Part shown: positions 37,244-45,570 of the stretch, one piece after another | How the letters are laid out: every line of letters starts with the position of its first letter | How positions within the stretch are numbered: position 1 is the first letter of the stretch | From: Streptomyces griseoviridis | GTDB lineage: Bacteria; Actinomycetota; Actinomycetes; Streptomycetales; Streptomycetaceae | Reading direction: 5' to 3' | NCBI GenBank assembly: GCA_014649155.1 | Contig: BMSM01000031.1 | Coordinates: 1 to 64,000 of the forward strand | Length of the DNA: 64,000 nucleotides | Made by a program: the position numbers and the translations under genes | The notes under the pieces: model-generated | The model's input: the letters and a program-made list of their open reading frames with translations, nothing else | Told to the model about the DNA's origin: nothing | Databases searched by the model: none

Positions 37244-38152
37244 GTGGTGCTGGTGGTGTCGGAAGAGGTACGGGAGGCGCTCGACTCACGGCGGCCCGTG
37301 GTGGCCCTGGAGTCCACGATCATCGCGCACGGGCTGCCGCGCCCGCGGAACCTCCGGGTGGCACGGGAACTGGAGGAGGCGGTACGGCGGGAGGGTGCGG
37401 TACCGGCGACGATCGCCGTGCTGGACGGGCGGCCGCACGTGGGACTGGGCAAGGAGCAGCTCGAACGGGTCGCCGGTGAGGACGGTATACGCAAGCTGGG
37501 CCACCGCGACCTGCCCCTGGCGGTGGCCGCCGGGGCGAGCGGGGCGACCACGGTCTCGGCGACCGCGGCCCTGGCGGCCGGAGCCGGCATCCGGGTCTTC
37601 GCCACCGGCGGGCTGGGCGGCGTGCACCGGGAGTGGACGGTCACCCAGGACGAGTCGGCGGACCTGGGCCTGCTGGCACGTACCCGGATCACCGTGGTCT
37701 GCGCCGGGGTGAAGTCGATCCTGGACGTACCGGCGACGTTGCAGCGGCTGGAGACGCTCGGGGTCGCCGTGGCCGGGTACGGCACGGACCGCTTCCCCGG
37801 CTTCTACCTGTCCGACTCGGGGCAACCGGTGGACTGGACGCTGCGCACACCGGAGCAGGTGGCGGCGGTGATGCGGGCGCAGGACGCCCTCGGGGTGTCC
37901 GAGTCGGCACTGATCGTCGCGAACCCCGTCCCGGTGGAGGAGCAGCTCGATCCCGAGGTGCACGCGCGGGTGCTCGCCGACGCGCTGCGGGCGTGCGCGG
38001 AGAGCGGGGTCACCGGTCAGGCGGTCACGCCGTTCCTCCTCGATCACCTGGTACGGCACACGGACGGGGCCTCGCTGAGCGCCAACCTGGCGGCGGTGCG
38101 CGGCAACGTACGGCTGGCGGCGCGGGTGGCGGCAGCCTGGACCCAGGTGTGA
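37244..38152 (+). CDS. psuG: Pseudouridine-5'-phosphate glycosidase
   Basis: A 302-residue enzyme that splits pseudouridine 5'-phosphate to uracil and ribose 5-phosphate. Conserved blocks: VALESTIIAHGLPRPRN, GKEQLERVA, KLGHRDLPLAVAAGASGATTVSATAALAAGAGIRVFATGGLGGVHR, and ALIVANPVPVEEQLDPEVH with the metal-site region. GTG at 37244 with AGGAGG 7 bases upstream. The kinase that would supply the substrate follows 15 bases downstream, so this is a two-gene pseudouridine catabolic operon. Confidence 0.95.
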   Translation: MVLVVSEEVREALDSRRPVVALESTIIAHGLPRPRNLRVARELEEAVRREGAVPATIAVLDGRPHVGLGKEQLERVAGEDGIRKLGHRDLPLAVAAGASGATTVSATAALAAGAGIRVFATGGLGGVHREWTVTQDESADLGLLARTRITVVCAGVKSILDVPATLQRLETLGVAVAGYGTDRFPGFYLSDSGQPVDWTLRTPEQVAAVMRAQDALGVSESALIVANPVPVEEQLDPEVHARVLADALRACAESGVTGQAVTPFLLDHLVRHTDGASLSANLAAVRGNVRLAARVAAAWTQV

Positions 38153-38201
38153 CGGGGGGAGCCTGGTGTGACGGAGGAGCCTGGTGCGACGGAGGAGCCG
38201 G
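38147..38201 (+). repeat. 18-19 bp tandem repeat across the psuG-psuK junction
   Basis: Three near-identical units (38147-38165, 38166-38183, 38184-38201) of the form GTGTGACGGAGGAGCCTG. The first contains the psuG stop; the second and third encode the TEEPG repeats at the start of the kinase. Each unit carries a GGAGGAG-like ribosome-binding sequence. Confidence 0.85.
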
Positions 38202-39154
38202 GTCCGGCATCGGGGCCGGGTCCGGCTGCGGGGCCGGGCGGCGCGCTGCTGGTCGTCGGGGACGTGATCACGGACATCGTGGTCCGGCCCGCCGGTCCGT
38301 TGGCCGTCGGCACGGACACGGCCGCCTCCATCCGGCGGCTGCCGGGCGGGGCGGGCGCCAACGTGGCCTGCTGGGCGGCTCAGCGGGGATGCGCGGACGT
38401 GCGGCTGTTGGGGCGGGTCGGCGCGGACACCGCGGACCGGCACGAGCGGGAGCTGCTGGCCGCCGGGGTGCGTCCCCGTCTGGTCGCGGACGAGGAGGTC
38501 CCGACCGGGACGGTCGTGTGCCTGGTCGACGCGGGCGCCTCGGCCGAACGGACGTTCCTGACGGACAGCGGGGCCTCGCTGCGGCTGGCGGCCGGCGACT
38601 GGACGGACACGCTGCTCGACGGGGTCGGGTGGCTGCATCTGTCGGGCTACCTCCTGTTCTCCGCGCCGAGCCGTGCTCTGGTGACGGTCGCTTCGGGGGC
38701 GGCACGCGCGCGTGCGGTGCCGGTGAGTCTCGATCCGGCGTCGGCCGGTTTCCTCGCGGAGCTGGGCGCGGACCGCTTCCTCTCCCTGGTCGACGGGCTG
38801 GACGTGCTGCTGCCGAACCGGGACGAGGCGCTGCTGCTCACGGGCCTGCCTCGGGCGGCCGACGCGGCGGCGGAGCTGAGCCGCCGGGTGCCGTTGGTCG
38901 TCGTCAAGCTGGGGGCGGACGGCGCCCTGGTGGCGCGTGACGGTGCGGTACGCGCCCACGTCCCCGCCGTGCCGACGGCGCCCCTGGACACCACGGGTGC
39001 CGGCGACGCCTTCACGGGGGCGTTTCTCGCGGCCCTGCTGTCGGGGGCGGACCCGGAGGAGGCGGCGGCACGGGGGTGCCGGGCGGGCGCGGCAGCGGTC
39101 GGGCAGGTGGGCGGGCGGCCCTCGGCGACAGCCGAGGTACCGAGGCAGTCGTAG
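38168..39154 (+). CDS. psuK: PfkB-family kinase, probable pseudouridine kinase
   Basis: A 328-residue ribokinase-fold kinase. After a low-complexity start (EEPGATEEPGPASGPGP) the domain begins LLVVGDVITDIVVRP, with the substrate motif RRLPGGAGANVACWAA and the catalytic motif PLDTTGAGDAFTGAFLAALL near residue 275. Coupled to psuG, it most likely phosphorylates pseudouridine at the 5' position; this comes from context, as PfkB enzymes cannot be told apart by these motifs alone. Start GTG at 38168 lies in a tandem repeat and is somewhat uncertain. Confidence 0.88.
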   Translation: MTEEPGATEEPGPASGPGPAAGPGGALLVVGDVITDIVVRPAGPLAVGTDTAASIRRLPGGAGANVACWAAQRGCADVRLLGRVGADTADRHERELLAAGVRPRLVADEEVPTGTVVCLVDAGASAERTFLTDSGASLRLAAGDWTDTLLDGVGWLHLSGYLLFSAPSRALVTVASGAARARAVPVSLDPASAGFLAELGADRFLSLVDGLDVLLPNRDEALLLTGLPRAADAAAELSRRVPLVVVKLGADGALVARDGAVRAHVPAVPTAPLDTTGAGDAFTGAFLAALLSGADPEEAAARGCRAGAAAVGQVGGRPSATAEVPRQS

Positions 39155-39291
39155 CGCCCCACCGTGGTCGTCGTGCTGGGCGCCGCGCCGTCGCGGCGAA
39201 GGGACACCATCGCCTCGGAGCGCGAAGTCGGGCACGGGCAGCCCCCGGACGCGGGCCGGCCGGCGGACGGTCTGGCCCGTGTGCCGCTCCG

Positions 39292-40086
39292 CTACGCCTT
39301 GCGCCCCCATGCCGAGATCATCGGGGCCGTGGCCAGGTCCATGGCGCCGGTGGCGACGTTCGCGAGGTGGCGTTCGATGTCCTCGTCGGTGGCGAGGCCG
39401 GCGGTGACGAGCTGATCCCGGATCTGCCGGATCGTCGCGGACTCCAGGGCCGCACAGGCGGGTGAGGTCACCGGGAAGTAGGCGTCCGCCTCGACCCGGC
39501 GCAGCCCGGCCTCCCGCAGCAGTCGCGGCAGTTGCCGCCCGTAGGAGAGGTCGGCGCCGCGCCGGGCCAGCAACTGGCGGAAGCCGTGCCGCAGCCGGTT
39601 GGCCAACTGCTGCTCCGGGCCGTGTTCGTCGGGGCACAGCAGCGGCTGGAGTGCGGGGTCGGCGTCCTCGACGAGGAGGTGTCCGCCGGGGCGCAGCGCC
39701 GCGACCATGGAGCGCAATGCCCGTTCCCGCTCCGGTACGTGGACGAGTACGAGTCTGGCGTGCACCAGGTCGAAACCTTCGCCCGGCGGCTCCTGGGCGC
39801 CGACGTCGTGCACGCGCACCTCGACCGGCGGCCGGGCGGCCGGGGTGAGACGCGAGGTGTCGATGTCGGTCGCGACGATCCGGCCCGTGGGCCCCACCTT
39901 CTTGGCCAGCCAGGAGACGACGGAGGTGCCGCCCGCTCCCACCTCCCAGCAACGCCAGCCGGGCCCGATACCCATCGTGGTGAAGTGCCGGAACGTCGTG
40001 GGGTCGAAGAGGGTGGCGAAGGCGTCGAAACGCTCCCCCGCCTCGGTCCGCCGGTTGTCGAGGAGGTATCCGTCGGTTCGCGTCAT
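39292..40086 (-). CDS. Class I SAM-dependent methyltransferase
   Basis: A 264-residue methyltransferase. The SAM-binding motif I is CWEVGAGGTSVVSWLAKKVG, then the acidic loop ATDIDTSRL and motif post-I FDLVHARLVLVHVPERERALRSMVAALRPGGHLLVEDADP. The N-terminus GYLLDNRRTEAGERFDAFATLFDPTTFRHF is typical of a common actinobacterial family with unknown small-molecule substrates. Convergent with psuK. Confidence 0.92.
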   Translation of the reverse strand: MTRTDGYLLDNRRTEAGERFDAFATLFDPTTFRHFTTMGIGPGWRCWEVGAGGTSVVSWLAKKVGPTGRIVATDIDTSRLTPAARPPVEVRVHDVGAQEPPGEGFDLVHARLVLVHVPERERALRSMVAALRPGGHLLVEDADPALQPLLCPDEHGPEQQLANRLRHGFRQLLARRGADLSYGRQLPRLLREAGLRRVEADAYFPVTSPACAALESATIRQIRDQLVTAGLATDEDIERHLANVATGAMDLATAPMISAWGRKA

Positions 40087-40367
40087 GCGACGATCATCCC
40101 AGTTGCCCGGCTTGTCGGAAGCGGGCGACGCTCCGAGGACGACCGGTGTGGCCGAGCCCCGCCGGGAAGGCCTGCGTTCCCGGCCCTGACAGGCGGGTCC
40201 GCGGGCCGGCCGGCGGTCACCTGCTGCCCGTCACGGGTTTTCCACAGCCCGGAACCAAGCGGAATCCGCCCTTTCCACAGGCTCGCACGCGCTCTGCGGC
40301 GGCCTGGCAGACTGGCGCGGCAGGCGCGGGAAGCCCGGCGCAAGAGGAGCCACGGTAGGAGATCCAT

Positions 40368-41495
40368 ATGTCCATGGCAGGGAATCTGCGGAGGGTGACC
40401 AGCCTCGGCAAGGGCGGGCGTCTCCGTCGCGCGGCGAGGCTGGCCCGGCGGCGTCCGCGTGTCGATCTGAGCCATCCCGCGCGTTCTCCCCTGGGCTCAT
40501 CGGTGGTCAACTGCGTGACGTACCGGGACGGGGTCCGCATCCCGGAGAGCGTGGGCCTGGTCGACGCGGTGGAGCGGGTCCGCAGTCGCCGGGACGGCTT
40601 CGTCTGGCTCGGCCTGCACGAGCCGACGGACGAGGAGTTCGCGGGCATCGCGGAGCTGTTCGACCTCCATCCGCTGGCGGTCGAGGACGCCGTGGAGGCC
40701 CATCAGCGTCCGAAGCTGGAGCGGTACGGGGAGACGCTCTTCGCCGTCTTCAAGACCATCTGCTACGTCGAGCACGAGGAGCTGACGGCCACCAGCGAGG
40801 TGGTGACCACCGGCGAGATCATGGTCTTCACCGGCCGGGACTTCGTGGTCACGGTCCGGCACGGGCGGCACGGCTCGCTGGGGCCGTTGCGTGAGGAGCT
40901 GGAATCCGATCCCCGGCAGCTCGCCAAAGGACCCTCGGCGGTGCTGCACGCGGTCGCGGACCATGTCGTCGACGACTTCCTCACCGCCATCGACGCGGTG
41001 CAGGCGGACGTCGACAGCGTCGAGACGGCCGTGTTCGCGGAGGACGGCGCGCGGCTCGACCCCGGCCGTATCTACCAGCTCAAGCGTGAGCTGCTGGAGC
41101 TGAAGCGGGCGGTGGTACCGCTCGGCCGGCCGTTGGAGGAGCTGGCCACCCGGCCGATCCGGGTGGTCGACCCGGAGATACAGGCCTATTTCCGTGACGT
41201 GTCCGACCACTTGGCGCGGGCCACGGAACAGATAGCCGCCTTCGACGAACTGCTCAACTCCATCCTCCAGGCCCACCTCGCGCAGGTCACGGTCGCGCAG
41301 AACGAGGACATGCGGAAGATCACGGCCTGGGCGGCGATCGTCGCCGTGCCGACCATGGTCTGCGGGGTGTACGGCATGAACTTCGACCACATGCCGGAGC
41401 TGGGGTGGCGGTACGGCTACGGCTTGGTCCTGGGCGTGATAGCCGCCGCCTGCGTGACGTTGTACCGGGGCTTCCGGCGGAACGGCTGGCTCTGA
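40368..41495 (+). CDS. corA: CorA-family magnesium/cobalt transport protein
   Basis: A 375-residue CorA channel. The long soluble N-terminal domain (VEDAVEAHQRPKLERYGETLFAVFKTI) leads to the pore helix and the diagnostic YGMNFDHMPEL (GMN motif near residue 335) between two C-terminal transmembrane helices (AAIVAVPTMVCGV and GYGLVLGVIAAACVTLY). The basic 35-residue N-terminal extension is unusual. Start ATG at 40368 with AGGAGA upstream; a second ATG two codons later is possible. Confidence 0.95.
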   Translation: MSMAGNLRRVTSLGKGGRLRRAARLARRRPRVDLSHPARSPLGSSVVNCVTYRDGVRIPESVGLVDAVERVRSRRDGFVWLGLHEPTDEEFAGIAELFDLHPLAVEDAVEAHQRPKLERYGETLFAVFKTICYVEHEELTATSEVVTTGEIMVFTGRDFVVTVRHGRHGSLGPLREELESDPRQLAKGPSAVLHAVADHVVDDFLTAIDAVQADVDSVETAVFAEDGARLDPGRIYQLKRELLELKRAVVPLGRPLEELATRPIRVVDPEIQAYFRDVSDHLARATEQIAAFDELLNSILQAHLAQVTVAQNEDMRKITAWAAIVAVPTMVCGVYGMNFDHMPELGWRYGYGLVLGVIAAACVTLYRGFRRNGWL

Positions 41496-41541
41496 CGCCG
41501 CGTCCCGACCGTCACGGCGACGCTCTCGCCATGGGGGCCGG

Positions 41542-42174
41542 TCAGCCGTTCCAGGCGGGATGCCGTGGGTCGTCGGCACGGACGAGGAGGTCCGCGGTGC
41601 CGGCCGGGTCGGCCTCCTGTTCGTAGCGTGCGAAGGCCGGCAGCGTCCATCGCTCGGACTCGGGGGTACGGCGGCGCAGGGCGCCGGAAGTGAGGAGGAG
41701 GTGCACGCTCAGGTCGAGGGGGAACCAGTGGCGCAGGAGAAAGGGTCCGTGCAGCAGCAGGATGCCGCCGGGCGGGAGGGAGACATAGGCGCTGCGGGTG
41801 GCACGGTCGGTGACGGGGTCCCAGAGGTCGGGCAGGACACGTCCGTCGCCGCCCTGTTCGAGGGGGCCGAAGACCTCGCGCCACAGGGCGCCGGTGTCGT
41901 ACCAGCCGTCGTAGTAGGAGTCGGCGTCCTGCCGGCCGTGTTCGAGGCGGACCGATGCGGGGCGCAGGAAGCCGGCCGCGCCGACGACCAGCGAGGGCCG
42001 CCCGAGCGGACGGAGCGCCTCGGCGACGCGCTCGGCGAGGTCGTCGGGGCGGGCCGCCGGGGCTCCGTCGAAGGCGACGCGGCACCAGGGGCTGCCGTCG
42101 GCCGGTTTCAGGTCGAGCAGACGCTCGGCGATCCGGTCGCCGAGCCGGTCCAAGGTGATCGCTTCCCATCCCAC
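41542..42174 (-). CDS. Uridine kinase-like protein
   Basis: A 210-residue protein resembling actinobacterial proteins annotated as uridine kinases. The P-loop position reads RVAFDGAPAARPDDLAERVAEAL, which lacks the usual GxxGxGKS lysine/serine, followed by VVGAAGFLRPASVRLE, the substrate-region DSYYDGWYDTGALWREVFGPL, PDLWDPVTDRATRSAYVSLPPGGILLLHGPFLL and the C-terminal ARYEQEADPAGTADLLVRADDPRHPAW. The altered P-loop makes kinase activity doubtful. GTG at 42174 is chosen because the upstream extension is low-complexity Pro/Ala. Confidence 0.72.
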   Translation of the reverse strand: MGWEAITLDRLGDRIAERLLDLKPADGSPWCRVAFDGAPAARPDDLAERVAEALRPLGRPSLVVGAAGFLRPASVRLEHGRQDADSYYDGWYDTGALWREVFGPLEQGGDGRVLPDLWDPVTDRATRSAYVSLPPGGILLLHGPFLLRHWFPLDLSVHLLLTSGALRRRTPESERWTLPAFARYEQEADPAGTADLLVRADDPRHPAWNG

Positions 42175-42583
42175 GGACCCATGATGCGCCAGGTCCCTGG
42201 TCCGGAAGGCGCGGGCATCGGCCGAAGACTCGGGCGCCGGCGCAGGCGCAGGCACGGACACGGACACGGGCGGGGACTCGGCGCACACAGGCACGTAGGC
42301 ACATCACCGGGGGGGCAGATGACGTACACCGGACGACGGGGAGCGAGTGGACGACGTGGAACCACGTCCGTACGGCGGCGGCATCGGCCGCGGCGACGGT
42401 GCCGGGCATATCGGCGCTCACCTGACCGGACGCGTCCCCCGGGCCCCCGCCCCGGTGCCGGGCACGGCAGTCGGGCGGAGGGCCCCGCCGCTGCTCTGCG
42501 GGGGTCGCCGGCCGGACGTATCGTGACAGGGAGAGTGCGGCCGCACCGCACGGCCTGACCCCGCGCACGCAAGGAAGACGGCC
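42175..42583. other. Divergent intergenic region, uridine-kinase-like / gltD
   Basis: 409 bases with short GGACAC/GGCGCA iterations near 42240-42275 and no clear promoter, operator or gene. It must hold the promoters of both divergent genes. The open frames across it are Pro/Ala/Arg-rich shadows. Confidence 0.5.
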
Positions 42584-44074
42584 ATGGCCGACCCCAAGGG
42601 ATTCATCACCACGCCCCGCCAGGAGTGGCCCCGCAGGCCGGTGGAGGAACGGGTCCGTGACTGGGACGAGGTGTATGTCCCGGGGGCCTTGCTGCCGATC
42701 GTCGCCAAGCAGGCCGACCGGTGCATGGACTGCGGCATCCCCTTCTGTCACCAGGCGTGTCCGTTGGGCAACCTGATCCCCGAGTGGAACGGCCTCGTCT
42801 CCCGGGAGGACTGGCGGGCGGCGAGCGAGCGGCTGCACGCCACCAACAACTTCCCGGAGTTCACGGGCCGGTTGTGCCCGGCGCCGTGTGAGGCGGGGTG
42901 TGTGCTGGCGATCAACCAGCCGGCCGTCACCATCAAGAACGTGGAGTGCGCCATCGGCGACCGCGCGTGGGAGGAGGGCTTCACGCCGCCGCGTCCGCCG
43001 GAACGGCTGTCGGGCCGGACGGTGGCGGTGATCGGGTCGGGGCCCACGGGTCTCGCCGCGGCCCAGCAACTGACGCGGGCGGGGCACACGGTCGCCGTGT
43101 ACGAGAGGGACGACCGGATCGGGGGGCTGATGCGGTACGGCATTCCCGAGTTCAAGATGGAGAAGCGTCACCTGGAGCGGCGGATCGACCAGATGCGGGC
43201 GGAGGGGACGCGGTTCCGGACGTCCACCGCGGTCGGGCGGGATGTCGACGCCGAGGAGCTGCGGTGCCGGTACGACGCGGTGGTACTCGCCACGGGCGCG
43301 ACGGCATGGCGGGAACTGGCGCTACCGGGGCGGGAGTTGACCGGCGTCCACCAGGCGATGGAGTACCTGCCGCTGGCCAATCGGGTGTGCGAGGGGGACC
43401 TGGACGCTTCCCCGCTGTCCGCCGCCGGGAAGCATGTCGTCATCGTCGGCGGCGGTGACACGGGGGCGGACTGTCTGGGTACGGCGATCCGGGAGGGGGC
43501 CGCGTCCGTGACCCAGCTGGACATCTACGCGCAGCCGGGCGCGGAACGGGACGAGGAGGCGGAGCCCTGGCCGACGTACCCGCGGCTGTACCGGTTGTCG
43601 GCGGCGCACGAGGAGGCGCGGGACGTGGGTGCGGCGCCCGCGGCGGACGCGGACGCGCGGCTGTTCGCGGCGTCCACCCTCCGGCTCACCGGGGACGCGG
43701 ACGGCCGGGTCCGGGAGCTGCACCTGACCGGTGTGGACGCCGGGCGGCGCCCGGTGCCCGGCGCCGAGCGGACGCTGCCGGCCGATCTGGTGCTGCTCGC
43801 GCTCGGTTTCTCCGGGCCGGACCGGGAGGACGGGCTGGTCGGCGGGCTGGGGCTGGAACTGGAGCCTCGCGGCACGATCGCGCGGAGCGCCGGGTTCGAG
43901 ACCAATGTGCCCGGGGTGTTCGCGGCGGGGGACGCGGCGCGCGGGCAGTCGCTCATCGTGTGGGCGATCGCGGAAGGGAGGGCGGTCGCGGCGGCCGTCG
44001 ACCAGCACCTGACCGGCCGCCCCTCACACCTGCCGGCGCCGATCGGCCCGTACGACCGCCCGATGACGGTTTGA
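42584..44074 (+). CDS. gltD: Glutamate synthase small subunit-like oxidoreductase (orphan GltD)
   Basis: A 496-residue GltD-type flavoprotein. N-terminal cysteines for two [4Fe-4S] clusters are in CMDCGIPFCHQACPLGN and CPAPCEAGC; the FAD site is VIGSGPTGLAAAQ near residue 149 and the NADPH site is VGGGDTGADCLG near residue 288; FAD closes at VPGVFAAGDAARGQSLIVWAI. Normally GltD passes electrons from NADPH to the large subunit GltB, but no gltB is adjacent. It may serve a distant GltB or act with another partner, as GltD-like proteins do in other pathways. Confidence 0.92.
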   Translation: MADPKGFITTPRQEWPRRPVEERVRDWDEVYVPGALLPIVAKQADRCMDCGIPFCHQACPLGNLIPEWNGLVSREDWRAASERLHATNNFPEFTGRLCPAPCEAGCVLAINQPAVTIKNVECAIGDRAWEEGFTPPRPPERLSGRTVAVIGSGPTGLAAAQQLTRAGHTVAVYERDDRIGGLMRYGIPEFKMEKRHLERRIDQMRAEGTRFRTSTAVGRDVDAEELRCRYDAVVLATGATAWRELALPGRELTGVHQAMEYLPLANRVCEGDLDASPLSAAGKHVVIVGGGDTGADCLGTAIREGAASVTQLDIYAQPGAERDEEAEPWPTYPRLYRLSAAHEEARDVGAAPAADADARLFAASTLRLTGDADGRVRELHLTGVDAGRRPVPGAERTLPADLVLLALGFSGPDREDGLVGGLGLELEPRGTIARSAGFETNVPGVFAAGDAARGQSLIVWAIAEGRAVAAAVDQHLTGRPSHLPAPIGPYDRPMTV

Positions 44075-44107
44075 ACGCGGCGCACCGCTCCGCCGGGCAC
44101 GGCCCGC

Positions 44108-44246
44108 CATCACCGGGCCCCGCCCCCGTTACGCCCTCACGGCACCCCAGCCGTACCGGCTCACGGCTTGACCGCGTCCCAGCCGCACGACCTCACCGCG
44201 CACCGCATCACCGGGCCCCGCCCCCCTCACGCCCTCACGGCACCCC
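44108..44246. repeat. 41-bp direct repeat pair downstream of gltD
   Basis: Copies at 44108-44148 and 44206-44246, nearly identical (CATCACCGGGCCCCGCCCCC at the start of both). They lie in the 293-base convergent region between gltD and the DUF574 gene. Confidence 0.8.
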
Positions 44247-44260
44247 CGCGCCACAGCCCC

Positions 44261-44292
44261 ACGGGCCACGGGCCACGGGCCACGGGCCACGG
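44261..44292. repeat. 7-bp tandem array (ACGGGCC)4
   Basis: Four and a half tandem ACGGGCC units in the same convergent gap as the 41-bp repeats. The gap holds no gene that I can support. Confidence 0.85.
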
Positions 44293-44367
44293 CACAGCCC
44301 ACGGCACCACCGGGCCACCGGACCCGCGCCTCCGACGTCCCCGCCGCCCGGCGTCCCCGCGCCCGCG

Positions 44368-45171
44368 TCACCGCTTGAGCGCCACCGCCCCGTACCCCGG
44401 GATGACGCCGTCCTCCTGGCCGGGGACCGGCTCGCCGAGTTCCGGGTGCCAGAGGTGGGGCACCTCGACGCCGGGGTCGACGAGGTCGAGGCCGTCGAAG
44501 AAGCGGGTGAACTCCGCCCGGGAGCGCAGCGCCAGGGTGACCCCCGCGGCCCTGAGCTTCTCGGTGGCCGCCCGTGACTCCTCGGGGGTGAAGTCGGAGG
44601 TCGCGTGGGTCACCACGAGGTGGCTGCCGGAAGGCAGCGCGGCCAGCAGGCGGCGGACCAGCTCGTGCGCGCCGTCCTCGTCGGAGACGAAGTGCAGCAG
44701 CGCGATGAGCGACAGCGCGACGGGCCGGTCGAGGTCGAGCACCTTGCGGGCACCGTCCAGGATGGCGTCCGGGTCGCGGACGTCGGCCTGGAGGTACTCG
44801 GTCACCCCCTCGGGGGTGCCGCGCAGCAGCGCCGCCGCGTGGGCCAGCACGATGGGATCGTTGTCGCAGTAGACGACGCGGGCGTCCGGCGCGCCCTCCT
44901 GGGCGACCTGGTGGAGGTTGGGCTCGGTCGGTATGCCCGTGCCGATGTCCAGGAACTGCCGCACGCCCCGGCCCACGAGCCAGCGGGTGGCCCGGTGCAT
45001 GAACGCGCGGTTGACGCGTGCCATCACCGGGACCCGGGGGTCGAGGGTGAGCATCTGCCGGCCCATCTCCTCGTCGACCGGCTAGTTGTCCTTGCCGCCG
45101 AGGTACCAGTCGTACATACGGGCGGGGTGCGGTCTGCTCGTGTCGATCTCGACGGGCTGCTGTCCGGTCAT
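44368..45171 (-). pseudogene. DUF574 SAM-dependent methyltransferase interrupted by TAG at codon 30
   Basis: The full frame from the ATG at 45171 (with CTGGAG upstream) encodes a 267-codon DUF574 methyltransferase, matching the family from the first residues: VEIDTSRPHPARMYDWYLGGKDN, then an in-frame TAG at 45082-45084, then PVDEEMGRQMLTLDPRVP. Relatives have Tyr or Phe at the stop position. After the stop all motifs remain: ARVNRAFMHRA, QFLDIGTGIPTEPNLH (SAM loop), VVYCDNDPIVLAHA, LHFVSDEDGAHELV. A 232-residue product could start at the ATG six codons after the stop but would lack the conserved N-terminus. Either a recent nonsense mutation or a single-base sequence error. Confidence 0.88.
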
Positions 45172-45294
45172 GACGGACTCCAGGGAGATGAGCCGGTACG
45201 GGGGTGAGTGGCGGTCAAGTCGAAGCCGGGGTCAAGGAGGAGGTGCCAAGGGGAGCGAGCGGGCAAGCAGTGCTTAGACAAGGGGGCGCGCGGG

Positions 45295-45570
45295 TCAGGA
45301 GAGCAGGAAGTCCGCCTCTCCCGCCTTCGCGCCCTGGATGAAGGCCGTCATCTCGTCGGACGTGTAGATCAGCGCGGGCCCGTCCGGGTCGGTGGACTGG
45401 CGGACCGCGATGCGGCCGTCGGCGAGTTTCATCGCCTCCAGGCAGTTCCCGCCGTTGCCGCCGCTCCACGGCTTGTGCCAGCCCTCGCTGCCCAGCTCGC
45501 GCGCGGGCATGCCGTTGTAGATCCGCTGGCCGCGGACCCGTGGCCTGGGCTGGGACGTGATGCGATCCAT
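45295..45570 (-). CDS. DUF397 protein (BldB-like partner)
   Basis: A 91-residue DUF397 protein. The core WHKPWSGGNGGNCLEAMKLADGRIAVRQSTDPDGPALIYTSDEMTAFIQGAKAGEADFLL matches the family, in which the SSWS...NCVEV and VRDSKDP...L..T..EW..F blocks are typical. DUF397 proteins pair with WhiJ-like regulators and may antagonise them. Its ATG overlaps the TAA of the upstream regulator by one base, so the two are translationally coupled. Confidence 0.95.
   Translation of the reverse strand: MDRITSQPRPRVRGQRIYNGMPARELGSEGWHKPWSGGNGGNCLEAMKLADGRIAVRQSTDPDGPALIYTSDEMTAFIQGAKAGEADFLLS

Noticed and set aside
40239..40280. Two TTTCCACAG sequences before corA as DnaA boxes
   Set aside because: Only two imperfect boxes, no cluster and no replication genes; probably chance.
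42175..42294. Longer start (42294) for the uridine-kinase-like protein
   Set aside because: The added 40 residues are Pro/Ala low-complexity from GGACAC-type repeats; relatives begin near the GTG at 42174.
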